Assembly (NCBI GenBank): GCA_900752335.1
Contig: CAADUZ010000016.1
Coordinates: forward strand, 7,390-71,389
From: Clostridia bacterium
GTDB taxonomy: Bacteria > Bacillota > Clostridia > TANB77 > CAG-508
Direction: 5' to 3'
DNA: 64,000 nucleotides
The notes below the pieces were generated by a model. The model saw only the letters and a program-made list of their open reading frames with translations. It was not told the DNA's origin and made no database searches. Shown in pieces: positions 8,892 to 17,091 of this stretch (within the stretch, counting starts at the first letter, position 1; the number at the start of each line of letters is the position of its first letter). Both the position numbers and the translations under genes were made by a program.

Positions 8892-9320
8892 ATGCTAAAA
8901 TCAGTAATTAAAGAAATTTTTATAATATTACTTTTGAGTATAGCTATATTACTAATTTTAGGAATACTATTTTACGATTATATTCCTATAAATAAAGTTG
9001 TACCAGAAAAAGAAGCATATACAACACCAGAAGAAGTAAAAAATGAAATAAACGAAGAAATTGCTGAAGCACAAAAAATAGAAGTAACATATGAAGTTAC
9101 AGATTCAGACTTAAATGTATATGAACAAACAGGCAGTTATTCGGAAGGTAAAGCAAATCCATTTGAATTAACTGCAACAGAGAATAATAAACCAAGTGAC
9201 GATAAAACAGAAGATACAAATGACGATGGAAAAGATAATAACAATAATGATAATAATAATTCAGATACAGTAGATAAAAATTCAACAGGAACATTTTTCA
9301 ACGAAGAAGGAATTAAATAA
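8892..9320 (+). CDS. Small membrane-anchored pilus-locus protein with Asn/Asp-rich tail
   Basis: 142 residues: hydrophobic segment at about 8-30 (EIFIILLLSIAILLILGILF), an acidic middle region, then a low-complexity Asn/Asp/Lys tail. ATG 8892 follows GGAGG (8882-8886) by 5 bases; an in-frame ATG at 8880 lies upstream of that site. By position (after PilM/N and PilO) it could do the job of PilP, but PilP is normally a lipoprotein with a beta domain and neither is visible. The conserved NPFEL motif (about residues 88-92, in KANPFELTATE) recalls the short PilP/GspC-type docking segments, which is inference. Confidence 0.6.
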   Translation: MLKSVIKEIFIILLLSIAILLILGILFYDYIPINKVVPEKEAYTTPEEVKNEINEEIAEAQKIEVTYEVTDSDLNVYEQTGSYSEGKANPFELTATENNKPSDDKTEDTNDDGKDNNNNDNNNSDTVDKNSTGTFFNEEGIK

Positions 9321-9398
9321 AAGCTATTTAATTCATAATTAACGGTTATATTTATTTTATATAGATATACACAAAAAAATTTAAAGGAGGAGTTTTTT

Positions 9399-9614
9399 AT
9401 GTTAAAGAATCAAAAAGGTATCACTTTAGTTGCTTTAGTTATAACAATAGTTATATTAATAATTTTAGCAACAGTTTCAATCACAATCGCTTTAAATGGT
9501 GGTATAGTTGGACATGCTGAAAGTGGTGCAGCAGCATATGATGCAGCAGCAACAGATGAAGCTGGAAAGATTACTAACGTAGAGCATTGGATAAACGGAA
9601 TGCTAACAGAATAA
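9399..9614 (+). CDS. Type IV pilin-like protein (putative major pilin)
   Basis: 71 residues. Short basic leader MLKNQKG, prepilin peptidase site between Gly7 and Ile8, then the hydrophobic helix ITLVALVITIVILIILATVS. The remaining part is only about 40 residues, much smaller than classical pilins (120-160). The usual Glu at mature position 5 is Ala. A very strong ribosome-binding site (AAAGGAGGAG) and a separate transcript end downstream suggest high expression, as for a main subunit. The same ITLVALV opening is common in clostridial pilin-like proteins. Confidence 0.75.
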   Translation: MLKNQKGITLVALVITIVILIILATVSITIALNGGIVGHAESGAAAYDAAATDEAGKITNVEHWINGMLTE

Positions 9615-9692
9615 TTGCTAACCTAAAGTAGCAAATTAAAAAAATTTTAAACGGTTTAAGATTTCTTTAAACTATGTTAAACTAAAAATATA

Positions 9693-9757
9693 AGAGGTTA
9701 TTACTTGTCAAATATAATTTAAAATATATAATTATATTTTAAGTATAACCTCTATTT
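9693..9757 (+). terminator. Terminator between pilin and prepilin peptidase genes
   Basis: Long stem starting AGAGGTTA (9693-9700) and closing with TAACCTCT (9746-9753), with an inner AAATATAATT/AATTATATTT stem, then ATTTTAAA. It may end most transcripts after the pilin gene and so raise pilin over the downstream assembly proteins. Confidence 0.65.
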
Positions 9758-9774
9758 TAAAATAAGGAGTATAC

Positions 9775-10590
9775 ATGGACTATATATTATATATACTAAT
9801 ATTTTGTATAGGAGCATTATTTGGAAGCTTTTTTACTCTAGCAGTATATAGAATTCCAATTAGGCAAGATATAACACATACACGTTCTTATTGCCCAAAA
9901 TGCAATCATAAATTAGGTTTTCTAGATATGATTCCAATATTAAGTTATACATTTTTAGGTGGAAAATGTAGATATTGCAAAGAAAAAATAAGACCAAGAT
10001 ATATATTACTAGAAATATTATCTGGAATAGTTTTTGTATTATTTGCACTTTCAATTAAATTTAGTATATTTACGATAAATGTGCAATCAGTAGTTTACTT
10101 AATAGCAGGAGCATTATATTTAGCTACATTATTTATTATTGCAGGAATTGACAAAGAAAGAATAAGAATCGAAAAGCCAGTTCTACTATTTGGCTTTATT
10201 TGTGTTACTATATATATGATATATCTATATATAGTAGAAAAAGATGCTAGTATCTATAGATATGTTATTTATTTAGTATTGGCCTGCTTATTATTACTAT
10301 TTAGTATAGTATACTTACGAAAAAAAGGAGAAGATAGCTATCCTATTGATATTTTAATACTATCAATGCTTATGGTATTATTCTCATATGAAGCAGTATA
10401 TATCTATACGGTAATAATTACACTACTTGCAACTGCAATACAATTACTAATTTATAAATTGCACGAAAGAAAAAGCAAAGCTGTAAAAAAAGTAAAAATA
10501 GAAAATGCAAAAGTTCCAGTGGGATTTTATATGTGCGTTTCTAATATAGTTGTTTTGTTAGTAACAAATTTTATGATATTCTACATATAA
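9775..10590 (+). CDS. pilD: Prepilin peptidase (PilD/GspO/ComC family)
   Basis: Membrane aspartic protease that cleaves pilin leaders and usually N-methylates the new terminus. The 271-residue protein opens with GALFGSFFTLAVYRIP, followed by a zinc-type pair of CxxC motifs (YCPKC and CRYCKEKIRPRY), then about six membrane segments. The first catalytic Asp is in AGIDKER. The second, normally in a G-x-G-D-x-K-L-L box, is not obvious: SYPIDILILSMLM is the only candidate. AAGGAG precedes ATG 9775. Its substrates are the pilin-like proteins around it. Confidence 0.88.
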   Translation: MDYILYILIFCIGALFGSFFTLAVYRIPIRQDITHTRSYCPKCNHKLGFLDMIPILSYTFLGGKCRYCKEKIRPRYILLEILSGIVFVLFALSIKFSIFTINVQSVVYLIAGALYLATLFIIAGIDKERIRIEKPVLLFGFICVTIYMIYLYIVEKDASIYRYVIYLVLACLLLLFSIVYLRKKGEDSYPIDILILSMLMVLFSYEAVYIYTVIITLLATAIQLLIYKLHERKSKAVKKVKIENAKVPVGFYMCVSNIVVLLVTNFMIFYI

Positions 10591-10599
10591 GGTGATATG

Positions 10600-11025
10600 A
10601 TGGAAAAAAAGAAAAAAATAGATATAATTAAACAAAAACTGAAGTCGAATAAGGGCTTTACGATGCAAGACCTAATAGCTGGCTGCATAATACTTACAAT
10701 ATTTGTTGGTACTATTACTGCACTTTTGACTTCGGTGTATAAAATAAATATAAAGACAAGGTTAACTTCACAAATGGCAACATACGCAGTGGAAATTTTA
10801 GAAGATATTGATAAAATTTCATATTCAGATGCACAAAAGAGAACAGGAGCGTATTATAAAGGACAATTTCAAATTCCAGCAGGATTCAATGTGGATTTAA
10901 GCTTAACAGATTATGGCGAAAATTTAGAAGACGTAATAAAAATAGTAAATTTAAAAATATCATATACACTTCAAGGAGAAACAACAGAATATACAGTACA
11001 GAGATTAAAAATAAAAGAAGTATAG
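10600..11025 (+). CDS. Pseudopilin / minor pilin (PilV- or ComGD-like)
   Basis: 141 residues. Basic leader ending KSNKG, then FTMQDLIAGCIILTIFVG: a prepilin peptidase site and hydrophobic helix, with Asp at mature position 5 in place of Glu. The downstream domain (about 110 residues) resembles small minor pilins in size only. ATG 10600 is preferred over the adjacent ATG 10597 because AAGGTG (10589-10594) is then 5 bases away. It probably forms part of the pilus tip or priming complex. Confidence 0.75.
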   Translation: MEKKKKIDIIKQKLKSNKGFTMQDLIAGCIILTIFVGTITALLTSVYKINIKTRLTSQMATYAVEILEDIDKISYSDAQKRTGAYYKGQFQIPAGFNVDLSLTDYGENLEDVIKIVNLKISYTLQGETTEYTVQRLKIKEV

Positions 11026-11050
11026 AAAAGAAAGGAGTGCTTAATATATA

Positions 11051-11497
11051 ATGCAAATAAAAACAAATCAAAAGGGAATTACATTACCTTCATTAGTTGC
11101 ATATATATCAATTCTTATGATAGTTATAGCAGCTATGACAACAATGAGCACTTTCTTTTATAAAAACATAAGCGGAGTTGTAGATACACCAAAATACTTG
11201 TCGGAATTTAATAAATTTAGCATGTTTTTTGTAGCAGACATAAAAAATTATAGTAAGGCAAATGTTACAAGCAATACTATAGAATTTGAAAATGGGCCAA
11301 CATATAAATATCAGGGAAATGCAATATATAGAAATGACGTAAAAATAGCAGAATATATTATGAGTTGCGATTTTACATTATCACAATATAATGTAGATAC
11401 AACAAGTAAAAATATTATAAACGTAAATATGCAAATAGGAAAAACAGCAGAAAAATCAGTACAGGAAAATGTTGATTTTGTATTAAAGTACTGGTAA
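11051..11497 (+). CDS. Pseudopilin / minor pilin
   Basis: 148 residues with leader MQIKTNQKG, cleavage before Ile, and helix ITLPSLVAYISILMIVIAAM; mature position 5 is Ser. The remaining globular part has no recognisable motif beyond a PilW/ComGF-like length. AAAGGAG lies upstream of ATG 11051. Together with the preceding gene it gives this locus three prepilin-type proteins, none with the canonical Glu5. Confidence 0.72.
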   Translation: MQIKTNQKGITLPSLVAYISILMIVIAAMTTMSTFFYKNISGVVDTPKYLSEFNKFSMFFVADIKNYSKANVTSNTIEFENGPTYKYQGNAIYRNDVKIAEYIMSCDFTLSQYNVDTTSKNIINVNMQIGKTAEKSVQENVDFVLKYW

Positions 11498-11550
11498 TAA
11501 TATTTACAAAAATGTAGATAATATATAATACAAATGAAAGGAGATATTCT

Positions 11551-13176
11551 ATGGATTCAAAAAAAAGACAGCCTCTAGGAATAGAACTAGTAAAAAGAGG
11601 AATCGTATCAGAAGAAGATATTGAAAGAGCATTAGATTATCAAAAAGCTGAACCAAAGAAAAAAATAGGAGATATATTAAATATCTTAAGACTATGTGAC
11701 CCTTATGTATTAATAAATGCTATGGGTGAAATTTTAGAGGAAAAAGCTATATATTTAAGAGAAGGAGATATAAAAGTAAATGCATTAGACTATATTTCTA
11801 TAGATATAGCTAGACAATATAAAGCAATACCATTTGAAGAAAATGGTGGAAGAATAAAAGTATGTTTTGCAGATACTTCTAATAGAAGAGCCGTTGAAAC
11901 TGTAAGACTTTTACTATTAAACAAAGGTCTTATAATGGATAAATACATTACCTTTGAAACAAATATAGACTTAATATTAAACTCATTTGCTGGAAGTTCA
12001 GAAAGCATAGACTTAAATGCGGACGTATCTGGATTTGTAGATAGTGTAATTAAAACTGCAATGGATAAAAGAGCAAGTGATATTCATATAGAACCACTAC
12101 AAGACGGAATGAGAGTAAGATACAGAATTGATGGTGTATTAGTAGATGCGGCAAATATTGGTAAGGAAAAACAAGCACAAATAATTGGTAGATTAAAAGC
12201 AATATCTAATATGCATCAAGAGAAACAAGATTCACAAGATGGTAGAATTATAATGTACCCAGATTACAATATTCGTGTATCTTCACAAAGGAATATATAT
12301 GGCGAAAAATTTGTTTTAAGATTATTAAAGAAAAATGAAGATATAAGGTCAATATTCGATTTAGGTTTTCCAAATGACGAAAAACTAGTAAAAGATGCAT
12401 TTAACAAGAAAAACAGTATAACAGTTATTGCAGCGCCAACAGGAGAAGGTAAAACAACAACCTTATATAGTATTATAGATTATCTAAATAAACCACAAAT
12501 AAATATAACAACAATAGAGGACCCAGTAGAAATACGTATAAATGGATTAAACCAAATAGAAGTAGATCCAAAAATTACATTTGCGGACTCTTTAAGAACT
12601 GTTTTAAGACAAGACCCAGATATTATACTAGTTGGAGAAATAAGAGATAAAGAAACAGCAGAAATAGCAATGCAAGCAGGTCAAACAGGACATTATGTGC
12701 TATCAACAATACACACAATAGATGCGGTAGAAGTAATAACAAGATTAAGAAAAATGGGTGTATCAAATTATGATATTTCTAGTACACTTGCCACTTCAGT
12801 ATCACAAAGATTAGTTAGAAGATTATGCCCACATTGTTTAAAAGAAAGAGATTTTACTACAGAAGAGAAAGAATTTATAAAGAAAATAGGGGACAGATAT
12901 AATATAGAATTTGATTTAAACGGAAAGAAAACATATGATGCAGTAGGTTGCAAAAAGTGTAACAACACTGGATATCTTGGAAGAATAGGAATATTTGAAT
13001 TACTAATTTTAAATGACGAGATAAGAACATTAATAGTAGAGGATAAATCTGCTATAGATATAAGAAAAGCAGCACTAAATTCAGGATATGTACCACTTAT
13101 TGTAGACGGAATAAACAAAGTAATAAACGGAATAACTAATATGGAAGAACTAAATAATAAACTAGCCCTATATTAA
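11551..13176 (+). CDS. pilB: Type IV pilus extension ATPase PilB (GspE family)
   Basis: Hexameric cytoplasmic ATPase that drives pilin polymerisation. 541 residues: N-terminal MshEN-type domain (1-150, LGIELVKRGIVSEEDIERAL), SDIHIEP (176-182), Walker A APTGEGKTTT (295-304, Glu replacing the usual Ser), TIEDPVE (321-327), Walker B DIILVGEIRD (357-366), HxxHxxD-type His box around TIHT (386-389), and a tetracysteine metal site (Cys426, Cys429, Cys467, Cys470), all typical of PilB rather than PilT. AAAGGAG precedes ATG 11551. Confidence 0.94.
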   Translation: MDSKKRQPLGIELVKRGIVSEEDIERALDYQKAEPKKKIGDILNILRLCDPYVLINAMGEILEEKAIYLREGDIKVNALDYISIDIARQYKAIPFEENGGRIKVCFADTSNRRAVETVRLLLLNKGLIMDKYITFETNIDLILNSFAGSSESIDLNADVSGFVDSVIKTAMDKRASDIHIEPLQDGMRVRYRIDGVLVDAANIGKEKQAQIIGRLKAISNMHQEKQDSQDGRIIMYPDYNIRVSSQRNIYGEKFVLRLLKKNEDIRSIFDLGFPNDEKLVKDAFNKKNSITVIAAPTGEGKTTTLYSIIDYLNKPQINITTIEDPVEIRINGLNQIEVDPKITFADSLRTVLRQDPDIILVGEIRDKETAEIAMQAGQTGHYVLSTIHTIDAVEVITRLRKMGVSNYDISSTLATSVSQRLVRRLCPHCLKERDFTTEEKEFIKKIGDRYNIEFDLNGKKTYDAVGCKKCNNTGYLGRIGIFELLILNDEIRTLIVEDKSAIDIRKAALNSGYVPLIVDGINKVINGITNMEELNNKLALY

Positions 13177-13193
13177 TATTTTGGAGGTAACCA

Positions 13194-14312
13194 ATGATAG
13201 ATATTGATAAAGTTTTAGATGCAGCAAAGAAAAAAGACGCATCAGACGTTCATTTAATATGTAACTTAAAACCAATGTTAAGAATAAGAAGAGATTTAAT
13301 TGAATATGATTCTCCTTCGCCTTTAACAGAAGACGATATGTACGACATATACGATTATTTTGTAAGAGGAAATGTAGATAAGGACAGGGTATTTAAAGAA
13401 ACAAAAAAATTAGATTCATCATTTGAATTTGAAGATATACGTTTAAGGGTAAATATTTCACTTGCAAATGATATACCACTATTTACATTAAGACTTATAA
13501 AAAATGAATTACCTAAATATGAAGATTTAGGCGTACCAGATATAGTAAGAAGAATGACATATCAGCCACAAGGATTAATACTTGTTACTGGTAAAACAAA
13601 CTCTGGTAAAACAACAACATTAAATGCATTAATTAATGAAATAAATGAAAACCAAAACAAAAAAATACTTACACTTGAAAGCCCTATAGAATATAAACAT
13701 ACAAGTAAAAAATCGGTAATAGTTCAAAAAGAAATTGGTGCAGGTAGAGATTGTTTAAACTATAGTGATGGTGTTAAGAACTCTTTAAGAGAGGACTGCG
13801 ACATACTAGTAATAGGAGAGATTAGAGATAGAGAAACAATGGAAGCAGCTATAGAAACAGCAGAAGCAGGTCACTTGGTTATAGGAACACTTCATACAAA
13901 ATCATGTGCAGAAACAATCGATAGAATGGTAAACTTTTATGAAATAAGAGATCAACAAACAGTAAAATACCTAATATCTTCACTATTAAAACTAGTTATA
14001 TCTCAAAGATTATTACCATCAAAAACCGGAAAACTAGTATTAGTACCAGAAGTAATGGTTGTAGATAATATTGTTTCTGGGTTAATTAGAAAAGAGAAAA
14101 TTAGTGTAGCGGAAATAGAAGATGCTATACAAAGTAACCTAGAAAAAGGAAGCATTGGATTAATAAACTCAATAGCAGAGCTATTTGTGGACGACGTAAT
14201 AACATTAGACCAAGCTAAAGCACAAATAGAAGAAAAGAACATAGAAACATTAAATAGAACTATAATGCAATTAAAAATTAAAAAAGAAAAAACTAATAAA
14301 ATAATGCAATAA
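13194..14312 (+). CDS. pilT: Pilus retraction ATPase PilT
   Basis: 372-residue ATPase that powers pilus depolymerisation and twitching. ASDVHLICN (16-24) opens the PAS-like N-domain; Walker A is TGKTNSGKTTT (132-142), LESPIEY (161-167), Walker B DILVIGEIRDRE (203-214) and the His box GHLVIGTLHT (226-235). It lacks the tetracysteine site of PilB. Starts 17 bases after pilB with GGAGG; same operon. The presence of PilT suggests retractable pili. Confidence 0.92.
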   Translation: MIDIDKVLDAAKKKDASDVHLICNLKPMLRIRRDLIEYDSPSPLTEDDMYDIYDYFVRGNVDKDRVFKETKKLDSSFEFEDIRLRVNISLANDIPLFTLRLIKNELPKYEDLGVPDIVRRMTYQPQGLILVTGKTNSGKTTTLNALINEINENQNKKILTLESPIEYKHTSKKSVIVQKEIGAGRDCLNYSDGVKNSLREDCDILVIGEIRDRETMEAAIETAEAGHLVIGTLHTKSCAETIDRMVNFYEIRDQQTVKYLISSLLKLVISQRLLPSKTGKLVLVPEVMVVDNIVSGLIRKEKISVAEIEDAIQSNLEKGSIGLINSIAELFVDDVITLDQAKAQIEEKNIETLNRTIMQLKIKKEKTNKIMQ

Positions 14313-14355
14313 TATGATATAATAAGAAAAAAATATTATATGGAAAGGAGAAAAA

Positions 14356-15720
14356 ATGCCAGAGTATATTTACAGAGCAGTTACTTCAAAGGGACAAATT
14401 GTACGAAACAGAGTAGAAGACGTAAATAGAAACACTCTTATAAAAAAGCTAAAAAACAATGATTTGCTTCCAATAAGTATTGTACAAGTTGGATATAGAG
14501 GCAAGAAGACGAAAGCTAATAGAAGAAATATGATGGATATTGACGACATTATGAAACAAGCTGACTCTGCAAACATAATGCAAGGGAGAGCTACTGCAAA
14601 GCCATCTATAAAAGAAAGAATAAATTTAGCATTAGCAAGAGAGGAAAAAATAACAACAAGAGATATTATAATATTTACACAAAACTTTTACTTGTTAAAA
14701 AAGGCAAACTTTAACAATATACATGCCTTAAGTACAATTATAGAAAGTACAGATAACTTGTCTTTGAGAGGAATATTGCAAGATATTTTAGCCGGTGTTG
14801 AAGCCGGAGAGTATATGTATACTACAATGGAATATTATTCAAATATATTTCCATATATATATACAAATATGATTAAAGTAGGAGAATTATCTGGTTCGCT
14901 TACCAAATCATTGGAGCAAGCTGTTAAGTATTTGGAAACTTCAGATACAACGGCAAGTAGATTAAGAAAAATAATTATACCAAACGCAATACAATTATTA
15001 GCTATTATAGCATTGTTAATATTTGGTGTTGCATATATTATCCCTATAATACAAGATGCTTTTGCAGAATCGGGAACAAGCCAAACCTTACCAGGAATAA
15101 CATTATGGTTTGTTGATTTTTGTAATGCGTTGGGAAGAGTATGGTATATACCAGTAATTATAATAGCTGCAGTGGTTGGCGTTGTTGTACTATATATAAA
15201 TACACCAAAAGGAAAGTACAATTTCCACTATTTCAAATACAAAATGCCTGTGTTTGGAAAATTAATATATGCAATGGATTTTGCAAGACTAATGAGAGCA
15301 ATGCTTTTAAACCTAGAAAATGGTATGAGAATTCAAGAAGCGCTTGAAGTAAGTAAAGCAGTTGTAAAAAATTACGTTATGCTGTCAATAATCGAAACTT
15401 CGATAAACAATATATTAATAGGTGCTTCGTGGATAGAGCCTTTTGAAAATTCAGGATTAGCATCATCTATGCAAACAGAAATGTTAAAAATAGGTATGCA
15501 AACAGATATAGTTGAAATGATGCGAAAGCTAGTTGAATACATGGAAATAGATATAGAGAACTTAATGCAAAAGGTAATGGCAGTATTACCACAAATAGTT
15601 TACTCTATAGTAGGTATATTCCTAATATTCCTTGTAATTGTAATTATAGTACCTTGTATACAACTATATATGGGTGCTTGGATATTCGATTCGGTCGACT
15701 TAACACAGTATGGAATGTAA
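14356..15720 (+). CDS. pilC: Type IV pilus inner-membrane platform protein PilC (GspF family)
   Basis: 454 residues. Opens with PEYIYRAVTSKGQIVRNRVE, typical of PilC/GspF, followed by two T2SSF domains (about 115-240 and 310-440) and three membrane segments (about 215-237, 260-282, 415-440). ITTRDIIIFTQNFYLL is the first-domain signature. It anchors the motors and pilin assembly in the membrane. AAAGGAG precedes ATG 14356. It is the last gene of the pilus locus and is followed by a terminator. Confidence 0.9.
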   Translation: MPEYIYRAVTSKGQIVRNRVEDVNRNTLIKKLKNNDLLPISIVQVGYRGKKTKANRRNMMDIDDIMKQADSANIMQGRATAKPSIKERINLALAREEKITTRDIIIFTQNFYLLKKANFNNIHALSTIIESTDNLSLRGILQDILAGVEAGEYMYTTMEYYSNIFPYIYTNMIKVGELSGSLTKSLEQAVKYLETSDTTASRLRKIIIPNAIQLLAIIALLIFGVAYIIPIIQDAFAESGTSQTLPGITLWFVDFCNALGRVWYIPVIIIAAVVGVVVLYINTPKGKYNFHYFKYKMPVFGKLIYAMDFARLMRAMLLNLENGMRIQEALEVSKAVVKNYVMLSIIETSINNILIGASWIEPFENSGLASSMQTEMLKIGMQTDIVEMMRKLVEYMEIDIENLMQKVMAVLPQIVYSIVGIFLIFLVIVIIVPCIQLYMGAWIFDSVDLTQYGM

Positions 15721-15727
15721 ATTATAT

Positions 15728-15780
15728 AAAAACTATTCAAATAAAAATTATTTATGATATAATTCATTTGAATAGTTTTT
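15728..15780 (+). terminator. Intrinsic terminator ending the pilus operon
   Basis: Stem AAAACTATTCAAAT (ending 15742) / ATTTGAATAGTTTTT (15766-15780), followed by more T. Confidence 0.85.
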
Positions 15781-15806
15781 TATTATGATAAGGAGAAAAT
15801 AACAAA

Positions 15807-16685
15807 ATGAAAATAGGAATAGATTTGGGTGGAAGCCATATAGGACTGGCTTTAATAGATAATAATATAGTAGAAAAAGTGGAAATAGATTTAGAAAAAA
15901 GAGAAGACATAGAAGGATATATTATGTCCATACTAAACTATTATATTGATAAATTTGTAAAAAATAATAATATAGAATTAATAGGAATAGCAAGCCCGGG
16001 AAATCCAGATAATGCAAATATTTGTATAACTAATATTGTAAATTTAGGTATAGAAAAGTTGGACTTAAAACCAATTTCAGAAAAATATAATATACCTATA
16101 AAATTAAAAAATGATTCAAAAGCGGCAGGACTTGCAGAGTTTAAATATGGTTCACTAAAAGAATATAATGATGCGGTATTTTTATGCTTGGGAACAGGAA
16201 TTGGCTCGGCAGTGTTTTTAAATGGAAAATTGCTAGAGGCTAATAAGCATGTTGGGTTTGAACTTGGACATATTGTAATAGACAGAGATGGAATTAAGTG
16301 TAATTGTGGTAAAAAAGGTTGTTTTGAAACATATTGCTCTATAAAACGATTTAAAGAAAATGCAAGAAAAGTTTTAAATGTAGGAGAAATACCAGCAGAA
16401 GAGTTATTAAAGATAATAAAAGAAAATTTAGAAAATAAAGAAATAACTAAACTTATAGACGAATATATAGATAATTTAATTATAGGTTTATCAAATGTAA
16501 TAGATATATTCGAGCCGGAGGCAATTAGTTTAGGTGGAAGCTTTGTGTTTTTTAAAGACTTATTCTATGAAAAACTTATTGCAGAAATGCAAAAAAGGAA
16601 ATATGTATTTAATAAAGAAAGTGTGCCTGAAATTGTACTAGCAGACTTAAAAAACGATGCTGGCATGATAGGTGCAGTGCTATAA
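15807..16685 (+). CDS. ROK-family sugar kinase (glucokinase-like)
   Basis: 292 residues. ATP-binding IGIDLGGSHIGLALID at the N-terminus, ASPG, the sugar-binding KNDSKAAGLAEFKYG, GTGIGSAVFLNGKL, and the ROK zinc motif with H and three Cys: GFELGHIVID then CNCGKKGCFETY. This fits a cytoplasmic hexose kinase; glucose, N-acetylglucosamine or N-acetylmannosamine kinases cannot be separated by eye. No HTH domain, so it is an enzyme and not a ROK repressor. ATG 15807 follows AAGGAG. It stands alone between two terminators. Confidence 0.85.
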   Translation: MKIGIDLGGSHIGLALIDNNIVEKVEIDLEKREDIEGYIMSILNYYIDKFVKNNNIELIGIASPGNPDNANICITNIVNLGIEKLDLKPISEKYNIPIKLKNDSKAAGLAEFKYGSLKEYNDAVFLCLGTGIGSAVFLNGKLLEANKHVGFELGHIVIDRDGIKCNCGKKGCFETYCSIKRFKENARKVLNVGEIPAEELLKIIKENLENKEITKLIDEYIDNLIIGLSNVIDIFEPEAISLGGSFVFFKDLFYEKLIAEMQKRKYVFNKESVPEIVLADLKNDAGMIGAVL

Positions 16686-16699
16686 AAAGCAAGGCAAAT

Positions 16700-16728
16700 T
16701 TGACAAAATTTATAAAAAATAGTATAAT
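16700..16728 (+). promoter_or_regulatory. Near-perfect sigma-A promoter with no ORF behind it
   Basis: TTGACA (16700-16705), 17-base spacer, TATAAT (16723-16728). Predicted start near 16735. It begins 14 bases after the ROK kinase stop and points at a 350-base non-coding stretch. Confidence 0.75.
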
Positions 16729-16734
16729 AATTTA

Positions 16735-16995
16735 CAGTTGTTGCCAAAATAGGTAAAGAAGAGATTTATATATAATAAAATATAATATTGTAAATTATTA
16801 AGAGATTATAAAATTAAGAATAGTAATATAAAAAATATGCTTATGGTGCGGAAAATATATTAAGCATGTTATATAGAGTTATGTAATAAAAAAGGAACAA
16901 AAAACAAAGAGCGGTTTTATAATGGATTTTTGCGTGTAGTTAATCGTGCAAGGAAAAAGTAATTTATAGTATTATATAGATTACTTTTTATTTTT
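16735..16995 (+). ncRNA. Candidate non-coding RNA or attenuated leader of RNase J
   Basis: A strong promoter upstream and an intrinsic terminator at 16954-16995 (AAAAAGTAAT / ATTACTTTTT then ATTTTT) bound a transcript of about 260 nt without a plausible ORF. Inside are a 7-bp hairpin ATGCTTA/TAAGCAT (16837-16869 region) and a less AT-rich block at 16910-16952. I compared it by eye with 6S, SRP, tmRNA and RNase P RNA and did not recognise a match. It could be a small RNA or a leader whose terminator controls rnjA. The remaining bases up to 17091 hold no clear feature beyond the rnjA ribosome-binding site. Confidence 0.45.
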
Positions 16996-17091
16996 GTGTA
17001 TTATGCTTATCATAGAAATAAAATGTTAATAATAATTAAGGTCGTATATAAATTTAAAAAATAAAATTAGAAAAGGAGAGATTTAATTTAC

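Noticed and set aside
16735..16995. 6S RNA, SRP RNA, tmRNA or RNase P RNA
   Set aside because: None of the hallmark sequences or long closing stems could be recognised; it is kept only as an unnamed candidate RNA.
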